Source: a virus. Taken from it: a stretch of 61,181 nt of DNA. The notes under the pieces were generated by a model. It made no database searches. It was not told the DNA's origin and saw only the letters and a list, made by a program, of their open reading frames with translations. The stretch spans positions 1 to 61,181 of IMG/VR virus record IMGVR_UViG_3300035698_020078; one strand, 5' to 3'. A program made the position numbers and the translations under genes. Of the stretch, positions 49,901-57,496 are shown piece by piece. Numbering within the stretch: the first letter of the stretch is position 1; each line of letters begins with the position of its first letter.

Positions 49901-50278
49901 TTTTTCTAGTAGGGCAAAATCAACACGAGGATTGTAGTAATAATAATCAGGTGAATGGGCGTCAGAAACAAGCCTGGCAATATTCTTCCACCCCTTTTCA
50001 TTCTCTGCCAAAAGAACAATATGAGAAACCTGACGTACTTTTTGATCCTTGGCTTCTTTGGCGTCCTCGCAAAAGAATAGATCAATACCCATGATAGGCT
50101 TGATGCCAGCGTTCGTAGCCTCTCTGTAGAAGGTGATTGCATTGTACAGATTTGAATAATCTGTCAAGGCTACTGCCGACTGCCCTAGCTCCTTGGCTCT
50201 TGCTACGACGTTTTTAACATCGGCAGAGCCATATAGCATGGAGGCTTTAGAACGTACACTCAGGTTTACAAAACTCAT
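46976..50278 (-). CDS. dnaE: DNA polymerase III alpha subunit (DnaE-type)
   Basis: The 1100-residue protein is a complete C-family polymerase. It starts with a PHP domain (1-260), followed by the palm with GYGRGSAGGSLVSY (370-383) and the catalytic PDIDSDIP (411-418), in which the first two aspartates match E. coli D401 and D403. Fingers follow, with a C-terminal OB-like region ending in VVKISGKIND. The PHP site looks inactive: the HxH motif is replaced by VRS (8-10), and Y41 stands where TDH is usual. Proofreading would therefore need a separate exonuclease, such as the DnaQ-like protein at 841-1440. Confidence 0.95.
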   Translation of the reverse strand: MSFVNLSVRSKASMLYGSADVKNVVARAKELGQSAVALTDYSNLYNAITFYREATNAGIKPIMGIDLFFCEDAKEAKDQKVRQVSHIVLLAENEKGWKNIARLVSDAHSPDYYYYNPRVDFALLEKYSEGVICLTGSSFDGVISSNLYDKKDDHGEIFSPAALFKADGLVRRFLKIYDKEHFFLEVQDHGLADQKIINPRLRTLAQKYGVKTVASNNVHYVQQHDAEAHRTLLEMNQNKFSKSTRADFSAEEYYLKSVEDFDGLDIEESELAASVDIAERCNVEIDLKARRLPKYKFIPEGKNAMDYLTELCEAGMIELGLNGKKGDDFETYDERLHRELKDISEMGFADYFLIVHDVVSWIRSQSIMVGYGRGSAGGSLVSYSLGVTEIDPIEYGLIWERFLNKGRGGLPDIDSDIPRSKRQKVLDYIRERFGSGNVAQLVTLSGLQAKAVLKEVFRVYDMPFDEANAITSLVPSKNDEHIPITLQEAIDTVPQLKEYYDKYTPWFKIALSLEGCYKSTGIHAAAVVISDEPFDESWYPLTRSKDGNLIFGWDMGTVDSLSLLKLDILGLTTLDDIQVTCDLVKTRHDIAIKRKSIPKDDEKTWAMISQGFTVGIFQIEKQLGRTWSKNLQPFNIEQLSDLISIIRPGPMESGMHEFYKNVKNGGDASYIHPSLEPIMSSTYSALLYQEQVIEICKQLSGMSLIDADKVRKAMGKKKPEEMRKWKELFVDGCSRGGIETSIADQIWGYIEKFAGYGFNKSHGVGYALLAYETAYLKANYPVEFFCAKLRHSESHPDKFEQMSALVYDGKLFELDVVPPRASLGNKTFEVVNDSSIAFGLSALKGVGAAAINDLTRVTKKCSNFDQVIWSIATSKTKVTSTVMNALIKGGAFDDIEEHRVRCLANYTLLNSMTAKELETIQELMSQNAEVDDWVRFVRALSDEGKVDIVKERYGVKVPNSRRREAIRQLLVEYDQYDIFDSRAQNIAWEHNFLGLSLSGSEADVYKSQHKCIDLVRNGYDGMRFEVAVCVDGMREILTKNQEPMAFLTVKDDTYMMNDFVVFPRVFDKVKRLLEPGNVVKISGKINDRGSLIADNVTRLK

Positions 50279-50940
50279 TGTTGCTTTGGCTTTCGATTGT
50301 AAATCTTGTCTGTGGGCTTATCAAGACGCTTGCCCGGCATTTTGCTTTCCGGCGTATTGCGTTTTTGCATCTTTCTTAAACGATCCTTATTGGACTTCTC
50401 GCTTTTCGTTTGGTGATAATGCCCATCGCCATCGTAATGGCCGGGTCTAACAGGGTCAATACCGTTCTTATCCCAAAGATCGCCCACTCGAACACGAGTC
50501 TTAAAACTGACTTCACCAGCGTAAGAAAGAAAAGAGTCATCAATGGCCGTTAGTTTGCCAGTACAGACGTTCTCTTCTTCGTCTTCATACTGACACGAAA
50601 GATCACCACTGTCAAGCATTGTTTCCATATCTTCGATACGCCCTTCAATGTTAGTGTGGCTACGATGGCCGGTACGGATGTGTAACCATCCATTATTAAA
50701 AGCACCGACAACATTAACGTGCCCGTGCTCGCAGATAAAGACTTTGCCGGGATTATAGAGAGTTTCTCCTCTTGAAATAAAGATTGGTTGGTTGCCGCGT
50801 TCTTCGGCCCTACAGCGAGGACATACGGCCTTCATTTCGGGGATCTTCTTTTCCAGAGAATCCTCCTGGCGACGATTCATGATCATCGTTTCTACGTGTC
50901 CGCATGTCCAGCATGTAATGTCTACTTCGTGTTTGGCCAT
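50275..50940 (-). CDS. zinc-binding hypothetical protein (221 aa)
   Basis: CWTCG (10-14) and CPRCR (40-44) form an N-terminal zinc ribbon; CEHGH and a later CQYEDEEENVC add more cysteines. The C-terminus is basic and probably disordered (KMQKRNTPESKMPGKR). It sits between ClpP and the polymerase. It may bind nucleic acid; no family is recognised. Confidence 0.6.
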   Translation of the reverse strand: MAKHEVDITCWTCGHVETMIMNRRQEDSLEKKIPEMKAVCPRCRAEERGNQPIFISRGETLYNPGKVFICEHGHVNVVGAFNNGWLHIRTGHRSHTNIEGRIEDMETMLDSGDLSCQYEDEEENVCTGKLTAIDDSFLSYAGEVSFKTRVRVGDLWDKNGIDPVRPGHYDGDGHYHQTKSEKSNKDRLRKMQKRNTPESKMPGKRLDKPTDKIYNRKPKQQ

Positions 50941-50942
50941 TC

Positions 50943-51527
50943 TTAATCTCCTTCTTTTTCATCCCAAATGTGATCGACAATGCCCCACTCAAGGGCCTGA
51001 TAAGCACTAAAGAACTTGTCGCCCACGGCATTACAGTGTCTCTTCCAGAATTTCCCATCCTGATTTGTATGCTTTTCCATTAGGCCATACCACCCCTGCC
51101 CCATTTCCTCGTAATGCTTGAGTTCCTTTTGCACCTCATCAGTACGTCGTGGACCAAACTCTGACCAAGACTGGTGAACCATAAACCAGGTATTTGGTGT
51201 GGCCCACCGCTTGCCAGTCTCGCCACATGCAACAAGAAGTGGTGCGGCACTCATACATTTGCCAATGGCGACGGTATGAATTGGTGCTTTTAAAGTTCTA
51301 ATAACATCATACAGGGCAAACATTTCGTATTCGCTACCACCAAAAGAGCCGATAAAAAGCTCGATTGGCTGAGTGTTATCTTGAGCATTCATGTAATAAA
51401 GTCCTTTAATGACTGTACCAATTGAGCCCTCATCAACATCATCAAGCATAAAAATGCGTCGGTTTTCCTTGTCAATACCATAATCAAAATAGGCATCAAT
51501 CCAATCTTTAGTAATTCTAGCTCTCAT
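50943..51527 (-). CDS. clpP: ClpP-like serine protease
   Basis: The 194-residue protein has the ClpP core with serine S93 in GKCMSAAP and histidine H118 in MVHQ, spaced 25 residues apart as in E. coli ClpP (S97, H122). At the place of the triad aspartate (E. coli D171) there is asparagine N167. It may therefore be weak, or act in a modified way, as in some ClpP paralogues. ATG at 51527 overlaps the previous gene slightly and is preferred to an upstream start at 51752. Phage ClpP-like proteins can act in head maturation or in targeted proteolysis; here it is in the replication cluster. Confidence 0.85.
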   Translation of the reverse strand: MRARITKDWIDAYFDYGIDKENRRIFMLDDVDEGSIGTVIKGLYYMNAQDNTQPIELFIGSFGGSEYEMFALYDVIRTLKAPIHTVAIGKCMSAAPLLVACGETGKRWATPNTWFMVHQSWSEFGPRRTDEVQKELKHYEEMGQGWYGLMEKHTNQDGKFWKRHCNAVGDKFFSAYQALEWGIVDHIWDEKEGD

Positions 51528-52482
51528 TGATATTAAACCTTCCTTTCCAATTGTTTTTACATACTTCGGCGTCACAGAGAGAACGACACTTCCAATGAGA
51601 CCTCTTAGATAGATCAGCGTCGGTACGAACGATTCTTTCGATCCATTCCGTAGATTCAATCTCTTCGATTTTTCTACGTACATAGTCTTCCGTCTTCGCG
51701 TCTTCTTCGGCTGAGAATGCAAGAGTGATAGGCTTCTCCGTGAAGTAGTCAAAAGTCAAGAGTACGTTCTTAAACTTGTACCCTTTATTGTTGACATCCT
51801 CGATAAACTCTTTTCTACAGGCGAGAGAATAAATTCTAACCTGAATATCTTTTCGACACTCGTCGTAGGATTGCGTCCAAGTACCACTCTTGTAATCGAT
51901 AACCTCAATAGTGTCTTCGTTTTCAATCGCCACTAAATCAATAATACCAATGGCCGGTACATCTGTTCCGGGAATTTTGATATTAAATTGATACTCGCAA
52001 CCAATCATCTTGCCTTCTTCGTCCTTGAGTGTGCGAGGCCAAATCTCTTCGTATCGACGCATCGTATCTTCGATCATCGAGATAGATCCGTCGAACAGGT
52101 CTCGCGGACAACCCGTCAGATTGTCGAGAGGTTCTTTAGAGATAGTACATTTATCTTCACTGGCGTAAGGACACGTATCGCAAAATGGCTTCTTGTCGTG
52201 ATAATCTTTTGTCTTAGCCCAAACGAGCGGAGATTCCATGGTCTCTGGGTCGCCATAACGACCAAGTGTTTCTAGCGTGCCGCCATAACCACGGTAAAGC
52301 CTGTCCACCCAGTCAAGATCATTGCCATTAACGTAGTTCTCAAGAACATCATGAATAAGAGATCCGTGAGCAGCACCCCAGTTAGATTTTAGCTTTAGCT
52401 TAGTATGATAAGTTAGCCAATACTTGAATTTACACATGTCGAACGTCTTGATTCGACTAGGAGAGATAGACTTTAGTTTCAT
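51517..52482 (-). CDS. PD-(D/E)XK exonuclease, Cas4/RecB-like
   Basis: The 321-residue protein starts with SISPSRIKTFDMCKFKYW, then has HGSLIHDVLENY (39-50), IDLVA (181-185) and VIDYKSG (194-200), in which H44, D182, D196 and K198 form the RecB-type active site. Cysteines in CDTCPY (101-106) and near the C-terminus (CRSLCDAEVC) may hold an iron-sulfur cluster, as in Cas4 and AddB. It probably trims DNA ends in recombination or replication. It lies directly after primase. Confidence 0.85.
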   Translation of the reverse strand: MKLKSISPSRIKTFDMCKFKYWLTYHTKLKLKSNWGAAHGSLIHDVLENYVNGNDLDWVDRLYRGYGGTLETLGRYGDPETMESPLVWAKTKDYHDKKPFCDTCPYASEDKCTISKEPLDNLTGCPRDLFDGSISMIEDTMRRYEEIWPRTLKDEEGKMIGCEYQFNIKIPGTDVPAIGIIDLVAIENEDTIEVIDYKSGTWTQSYDECRKDIQVRIYSLACRKEFIEDVNNKGYKFKNVLLTFDYFTEKPITLAFSAEEDAKTEDYVRRKIEEIESTEWIERIVRTDADLSKRSHWKCRSLCDAEVCKNNWKGRFNINES

Positions 52483-53561
52483 TTAATATCACCGAAAAGG
52501 TCTTTAGTTTGTTCTACTGTTAGATCGCCACAGTCCTTACCCATGGGAAGCTCGACAACGTGAATTTCAAAAAGGTCCCCCACTATTCTACGCAAACGCT
52601 TAACGGCACGCTCAGCGGGTGCTACGTTTTCTTTATAGTTGGAGGGATCATCGTGATCGTATGCAACATACAGTTCCCGAACTCCGTACTTAACGAGTAA
52701 GGTTCGGTGGGCAGCACAAAAATTAGTACTAAGTGTCGCAACCCAATTCCTAATACCAGACTCCTCTAGACGCATGCCGTCAAGAGGTCCTTCGACCAAA
52801 ATCATCTTCTTGTGGGGTTCAATCCAATTTTTAGCACGGTTTAGATTAAAAAGAATGGACCCAGTGTGAATGCGTGCAGTAAATTCATCTTTCTTCTTGG
52901 GCCAAACACTATAGCTACGACCATGCACCCACTTTCTAAACGCAACACCTTTTTCTTGAAAGTAAGACTCTGAACGAACAGTTCTGCCGGTATATCCAAT
53001 TAGATAATTTTCATTATCCCTAACAGGAAAGACAACTCGATCGTGCATAAAAGACCCCAGTCTGGACCAAGTGCCAACTTCATACTTCCTAAGAGTGTCG
53101 GGATCGAACCCACGATCAATGAGATATCTAGGGTCGGGCTGCAAAAACTTTAGGTTATCTTCGCTTAGCGGATCGTGAACGTACAGCGTATCTTTACGCC
53201 CTTCGTCCTCCGTTACTTCTTGATGAACATCGATATCTTCATCGTTTAAGACTTTCTCAATCCAGGTAATAGTCTCTCGAAAATTAGTTCCAAGAACGCT
53301 ACTGACTAATCCTAAAATGTCGTTACCGCGAACCTCTTCGCAGTGATGCGACCAGCAGACCCAACCGCCAATATCTCCACGCCAACTAAAGGCAGTCTCA
53401 TTGTCTCGGTCTCCGGGATGCTGCTTGCAGGGGCAACACGACTGAATCACGCCATCCCCCCTGTCGTAATACTGCATTCCAAGCTTCTCAAAAATCTTAT
53501 GACCATTGCGAGAAGCGTGCTTTTTTAATTGATCAATCTTCGTCTTCGGAATTGTTGTCAT
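52479..53561 (-). CDS. DNA primase (DnaG-type, TOPRIM)
   Basis: The 360-residue protein has an N-terminal zinc-binding domain (CCPCKQHPG at 42-50 and WVCWSHHC at 67-74) and a TOPRIM domain with ILVEGPLDG and YVAYDHDD plus a GKDCGDL end. It lacks the C-terminal helicase-interacting domain of cellular DnaG, as is usual in phage enzymes. It makes RNA primers for the DnaB and DnaE type replisome encoded next to it. Confidence 0.9.
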   Translation of the reverse strand: MTTIPKTKIDQLKKHASRNGHKIFEKLGMQYYDRGDGVIQSCCPCKQHPGDRDNETAFSWRGDIGGWVCWSHHCEEVRGNDILGLVSSVLGTNFRETITWIEKVLNDEDIDVHQEVTEDEGRKDTLYVHDPLSEDNLKFLQPDPRYLIDRGFDPDTLRKYEVGTWSRLGSFMHDRVVFPVRDNENYLIGYTGRTVRSESYFQEKGVAFRKWVHGRSYSVWPKKKDEFTARIHTGSILFNLNRAKNWIEPHKKMILVEGPLDGMRLEESGIRNWVATLSTNFCAAHRTLLVKYGVRELYVAYDHDDPSNYKENVAPAERAVKRLRRIVGDLFEIHVVELPMGKDCGDLTVEQTKDLFGDIK

Positions 53562-54978
53562 TATTGTTTCCTCTGTCTACGCTGCCAATTTCGAGTTCTT
53601 GGAATTGACCACAGCTAAGGTCTGCTTCAAAGTTAATATATGCATCATAAAGTCCCTTGCCGAATCTAGATTTCCAGATGCAAAACTTATGAGTGCCAAC
53701 AGGATCTTCTGCACGCTCTCTATCGTCTTTACGTTTAAGATAAATAACCGAGTCAGCATTTTCACTGATTCTCTTGCCACCCGCAACAGCACGAATACCA
53801 TTGTCGGCTTCATTGTTAGTCTGGCCAAAGGCAATCATAGGAATGTTATACTTCTGGATAAAGTCGTGCAACTGGGCTACAAACAAACCATTCTGCTGCC
53901 ACTCTTGTAGAACACCCCTGCTTAGCTCTTTTGTCATAGAGAGCTTAATGTAGTCGTACACAATAAGACACTGCGGCATCTGTGCGTCTCGCGTTGGCTT
54001 AACATGAGTGAGTAGCCAACGACGCATGTGTGGTTCAACGTCTGGAACACTTAGGCCGCTGATTGATTGGTAATAGATCGGAAGCTTCTCAACTCGTTCC
54101 CAAAGCTTGGGGTCAGTCAGTCTACGACCACACGCCAAAATTTCTTCAATCCTAGATGGATCTAAATTCTGCTGACGCAACTGGCTTTCGTTCATTTTCC
54201 ATAATCCGCTTTCAACAATGTCAAAAGGAACTCGCGTCAGAATGGCGGCCATTCGAATCCATTGAGAATTCTTATCAAGCTCGCTATCTAGGTAAAGAAC
54301 AGGTAACCCCTGTAATGCCGCTGCTAAGGCGGCATCAAGACCAAACTGACTTTTTCCACTGCCAGTAGTAGCCACAACAAATTGCAAAGATCCATTACGA
54401 ATTCGTCCAATTCTTTCCTGGAGGATAGGATACCCAAGATCAAGACCGATGTGACCAGGATCATCAGCAACGCTCTCAAGAAATTCCTTGAATCCCTCAC
54501 GCATGTCTACAATAGCATGCTCGCCCTTGTCAACCAAATTAACCTGATTGATGATCGTGTTCTCAACCATGGAAATAACAGCCGATAGATTATCGTTAGT
54601 AGTGCTTAAGTAATCGTTGAGATCCTTAAACCTAGCCTTGTATGCACGACTAATAGACTGTCGCTTTACCTCAAGAAAATGACTGCCGATTTCATTAGCG
54701 GTGATTTTCTCCTGTAGAAGATCGTCTACCCACTCGCCATTTTTAGTGGCCGCTAGATAATTCTGATTACCAAGAGCACGAGCCTCAGCTACAATCTTCG
54801 TCTTCGTTATCTTCTGTGCTTCCTTGTCAATAACCAACGACCGCAAAGCACTATATGTCATTTTAGTGACAGAATGTTCAAAATCGTCTTCATCCAAGTA
54901 TTCGGCATACTCAAAAAACTGATCTGGAAATTGAACAACGCCAGCTAAGAATACCTTTTCCGCCGCAATATTACTCAT
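53533..54978 (-). CDS. replicative DNA helicase (DnaB-type)
   Basis: The 481-residue protein has the DnaB layout: an N-terminal helical domain (1-110), a linker and a RecA-fold motor with P-loop TTGSGKSQ (204-211), LYLDSELDK, a LIVYDYIKLS Walker B and the IAFGQTNNEADNG and ENADSVIYLKRK blocks that close the site. It would form a hexamer that unwinds DNA 5' to 3'. It overlaps the primase gene by 29 bases, which fits co-regulation. Confidence 0.92.
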   Translation of the reverse strand: MSNIAAEKVFLAGVVQFPDQFFEYAEYLDEDDFEHSVTKMTYSALRSLVIDKEAQKITKTKIVAEARALGNQNYLAATKNGEWVDDLLQEKITANEIGSHFLEVKRQSISRAYKARFKDLNDYLSTTNDNLSAVISMVENTIINQVNLVDKGEHAIVDMREGFKEFLESVADDPGHIGLDLGYPILQERIGRIRNGSLQFVVATTGSGKSQFGLDAALAAALQGLPVLYLDSELDKNSQWIRMAAILTRVPFDIVESGLWKMNESQLRQQNLDPSRIEEILACGRRLTDPKLWERVEKLPIYYQSISGLSVPDVEPHMRRWLLTHVKPTRDAQMPQCLIVYDYIKLSMTKELSRGVLQEWQQNGLFVAQLHDFIQKYNIPMIAFGQTNNEADNGIRAVAGGKRISENADSVIYLKRKDDRERAEDPVGTHKFCIWKSRFGKGLYDAYINFEADLSCGQFQELEIGSVDRGNNNDNNSEDED

Positions 54979-55396
54979 CGTCAGACTCTCGTGCTTCCGT
55001 AATTAGATTCATTAGATCGTCAATCGTCACTTGTCCTCGAACCTCAACTAATACTATGTCGTTAACCTCACACCAAAAACGCTTACGCTGGTCTCTAGCA
55101 ACAGACTTTTCATACCCTTGTTTGTCGCCATGAAAAAACTTATTAAACTTATCGTGCTGCTCGCCCTGATACTCAAATGCAAGTTTATGATGCGGCATAA
55201 AAAAATCAATCCATAGGCGTTCCTCTGGAATAGGAAACTCCTCTAAGATCAAGGCACCAAAGCCGTAAACCTTCCTGATAAGTCTACCAAGAAGATATTG
55301 ACCATTGGACTTAGATTCTTCTCTCGATCGAACAGGATAGTTCGCAGGAAGAATCTCCAGTCTAATCTCTCTGTCACTCAGGGTCTTGAACTTCAT
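54971..55396 (-). CDS. EDxHD/Vsr-like endonuclease
   Basis: The 141-residue protein has IDFF (63-66) and AFEYQGEQH (73-81), with D64, E75, Q77 and H81, followed by DQRKRFWCEVNDIVLVEV. This matches the Vsr/EDxHD or DUF559-like nuclease fold, where D and E-x-Q form the metal site. Such proteins act as free-standing homing endonucleases or repair nucleases. It sits between recA and dnaB, a common place for both. Which of the two roles applies is not clear. Confidence 0.7.
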   Translation of the reverse strand: MKFKTLSDREIRLEILPANYPVRSREESKSNGQYLLGRLIRKVYGFGALILEEFPIPEERLWIDFFMPHHKLAFEYQGEQHDKFNKFFHGDKQGYEKSVARDQRKRFWCEVNDIVLVEVRGQVTIDDLMNLITEARESDDE

Positions 55397-56540
55397 TAAT
55401 CAGGCTATCCATAGGATCAACAGCCTCGGGAGAAAATGCCTCACTAAGCATTTTTGTTAAGATTTCAGTCAGTGTGGAATCCATCAGCAATTTTCTAGCT
55501 GCTTGGAATTGGGACATGCAGGCGGAAACTACTTCGTCATTCTCTTCGAGAAACTGGCCGGTCTCCCTGTTCATCTTCGGTAGATAAACCTGCTTGCCGC
55601 CCTTGCCGCCCATCCTTAGAATGCCAAAATTACAGCACTGTTGAATAAGCTCCATTTCTTTAAAGACGCCGTTCTTAAACAATACCAAGAACGACCCTTC
55701 GTTGCCGTCGGGAGCAACTTTGTTTTTGACAATCTTGTAACGAATTTCAACACCAATACGCTCGCCATCGGGGTCCACGATAGTCTGTGCTTTACCGGGC
55801 TTTTGTAGTTTAATACGTTGAGAAGCGTAGAACTTTAAAGCTCGACCGCCAGGCGTATCAGAGGGGTCGCCATACATCGTGATCTTATCTCGCATTTGAT
55901 TAACGAAGATCAACGCAACCTTATTTGTCTCGGAGGTATCAATGAGCTTTCTCATAGCGTCAGACATTAGCTTTGCCAGATTGCCAACCTTCTGCTCTCC
56001 AATTACACCAGACAAAACAGCGTCTGGTTGAGCGGCATCGATCGAGTCTAGGATTGCCACGCCTCGCGGACACATGCTGGAAAACTTCCTCATGACTTCT
56101 AAGCCCTGCTCTCCATTCTTGGCGTTAACAATCCAGAATGGACAGTTTTCGGAAACCTTTCCATTTGCCATCGCTTCCAGGGCTTCATCTAGGTATGGAC
56201 GAAGACTGCGAATGGTTCGCATGAGAGATAAGTTAAGGTTTTTCTCCATATTAACGAACAGTACTTTTTTACCGTTTCTAATAGCTTGCCCAGCTACCTC
56301 AAGGGTTAGTGTTGTCTTGCATGTGCCCTCGTCTCCAAAAACTTCTGTAATTCTTCCTTCTGGAAATGGAATACAGAGGTCATAGTCCAGATTAAAGGAG
56401 CCTGATCGATTTGGATTGGGGTCCCCAATTTCATGAGCTTCCATTAAACGAACGTCGTCGTTCTCAACTTCTTGTTTAAAGAAATTGAAGTTAACGTCCC
56501 CATGATCAACTGTTTCCGCCTTAGTTTTTTTCTTCGCCAC
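55374..56540 (-). CDS. recA: RecA-like recombinase
   Basis: The 388-residue protein is a full-length RecA with a P-loop GDEGTCKTT (69-77), a VAILDSIDAAQP Walker B-like strand, an IFVNQMRDKITMYGDPSDTPGGRALKFYAS region (the L2/ssDNA-binding signature) and an acidic tail. The P-loop is unusual, as Cys74 replaces the second glycine of GxxxxGKT, and the usual E-x-x-G-K-T is otherwise kept. Catalysis may be altered. It would drive strand exchange for phage recombination. It follows the small gene 56521-56958 with an overlap. Confidence 0.9.
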   Translation of the reverse strand: MAKKKTKAETVDHGDVNFNFFKQEVENDDVRLMEAHEIGDPNPNRSGSFNLDYDLCIPFPEGRITEVFGDEGTCKTTLTLEVAGQAIRNGKKVLFVNMEKNLNLSLMRTIRSLRPYLDEALEAMANGKVSENCPFWIVNAKNGEQGLEVMRKFSSMCPRGVAILDSIDAAQPDAVLSGVIGEQKVGNLAKLMSDAMRKLIDTSETNKVALIFVNQMRDKITMYGDPSDTPGGRALKFYASQRIKLQKPGKAQTIVDPDGERIGVEIRYKIVKNKVAPDGNEGSFLVLFKNGVFKEMELIQQCCNFGILRMGGKGGKQVYLPKMNRETGQFLEENDEVVSACMSQFQAARKLLMDSTLTEILTKMLSEAFSPEAVDPMDSLINEVQDPE

Positions 56541-56958
56541 GTTCCAACTCCCTTAAGAATGTAAGTAATGTTTTGGACTTTTCTTGCTTTTGCCCAATGG
56601 ACTCTAGGCCAGAGCTACTTAGTTCTTTGCGTCTGTCTAGGTATAATTGACGAACTTGATTGAGGTCGAGGGGCTCAAAAAGCTTTCGAGCGACCACGGC
56701 CATTTTGGCAAATTCGAATGGATTAATGTTGCGAGGCTTACAACGCCAAATGTAGAATGCAATCTGCTGTGCGGAAAGCCCATAGGGCTCCTTCATCAGC
56801 TTCTTGATTGCAGAGATGGTCCTGCCCCACTCTCTACCATTCTCCCCTCTCCACGGGTAAATGTCAGATCGAATGTCGCGGTTCAACCAGACGAACTCCG
56901 TAAGGGCATTTGCCGCATCGTGTTCTATCTCTGGAGTAGTTATAGATTCGTATCTCAT
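56521..56958 (-). CDS. hypothetical protein (145 aa)
   Basis: A mainly helical protein with a WRGENGREWGRTISAIKKLMKEPYGLSAQQIAFYIWRCKPRNINPF stretch that is rich in aromatic and basic residues and looks like a winged-helix or helicase-loader type surface. No family is recognised. It overlaps recA by 20 bases and begins the replication group after 56955-57404. Confidence 0.58.
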   Translation of the reverse strand: MRYESITTPEIEHDAANALTEFVWLNRDIRSDIYPWRGENGREWGRTISAIKKLMKEPYGLSAQQIAFYIWRCKPRNINPFEFAKMAVVARKLFEPLDLNQVRQLYLDRRKELSSSGLESIGQKQEKSKTLLTFLRELERGEEKN

Positions 56959-57404
56959 GCCGGGGGATTATTCACGATTACGGCTAAGTCGCCGGGCTTA
57001 TACTCTCTAAGCTCTTGTCGAACGAGGCCGTCTTGGCCAACCCAGGTAATGACAATTTCCTTAGCCTTCAAGTAGCCGATACCAACTTCACTGTATTGTC
57101 CTCCCGGACCGCCCAATAGAGCTTGTAATCGCTTGCTATGCCAGTAGCCGTTTAACTGAGGTTCGCCGCTGGCATCCTTGTATGGAACTAATATGACTTG
57201 GCGACCATAAGACTCAAGACGCAAGTTCGTCACCTTAAGCTTGTGTTTCTCTACGTATTCGCACAGACGCAGCCAGGCCGACTTTTGACCAGGAGCAATA
57301 TCTTCAAATACAGTCGTGCCATCAGAAAGAGAGGCAATCCATCGACTGCCTCCTTCTTTGGGATTGGGTACGTGCTCGTCCTTCGAGCTAAATGATAGCT
57401 TCAT
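56955..57404 (-). CDS. hypothetical protein, first gene after promoter (149 aa)
   Basis: The protein is beta-rich, with a WIASLSDGTTVFEDIAPGQKSAWLRLCEYV motif found in a family of conserved phage proteins of unknown function. It is the first gene behind the promoter at 57413-57441, so it would be the first early-gene product of this unit. The start codon is only about two or three bases from the expected transcription start, and no ribosome binding site is present. Confidence 0.65.
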   Translation of the reverse strand: MKLSFSSKDEHVPNPKEGGSRWIASLSDGTTVFEDIAPGQKSAWLRLCEYVEKHKLKVTNLRLESYGRQVILVPYKDASGEPQLNGYWHSKRLQALLGGPGGQYSEVGIGYLKAKEIVITWVGQDGLVRQELREYKPGDLAVIVNNPPA

Positions 57405-57412
57405 GTGTATGC

Positions 57413-57441
57413 ATCATACATAGAAGAATAGGCGGCGTCAA
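57413..57441 (-). promoter_or_regulatory. sigma-70-type promoter, near-leaderless
   Basis: On the minus strand TTGACG (57441-57436) and TATGAT (57418-57413) are separated by exactly 17 bases. This is five of six matches at each element with ideal spacing. The expected start point lies about seven bases after the -10, at or next to the ATG at 57404, so the replication-operon mRNA would have almost no 5' leader. The promoter directly follows a terminator. Confidence 0.85.
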
Positions 57442-57442
57442 C

Positions 57443-57475
57443 AAAAAAAGCGAGACGACCGAAGTCGCCCCGCTT
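57443..57475 (-). terminator. intrinsic terminator after the virion gene group
   Basis: On the minus strand a 12-base-pair hairpin, AAGCGGGGCGAC and GTCGTCTCGCTT with two G-U pairs, is closed by a TTCG tetraloop and followed by seven Ts. This is a textbook rho-independent terminator. It lies 22 bases after the stop at 57497 and just before the promoter at 57413-57441, which separates virion from replication genes. The rest of the 92-base gap holds only these two signals. Confidence 0.93.
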
Positions 57476-57496
57476 GCAAAATGGATGTTCTAAAGC

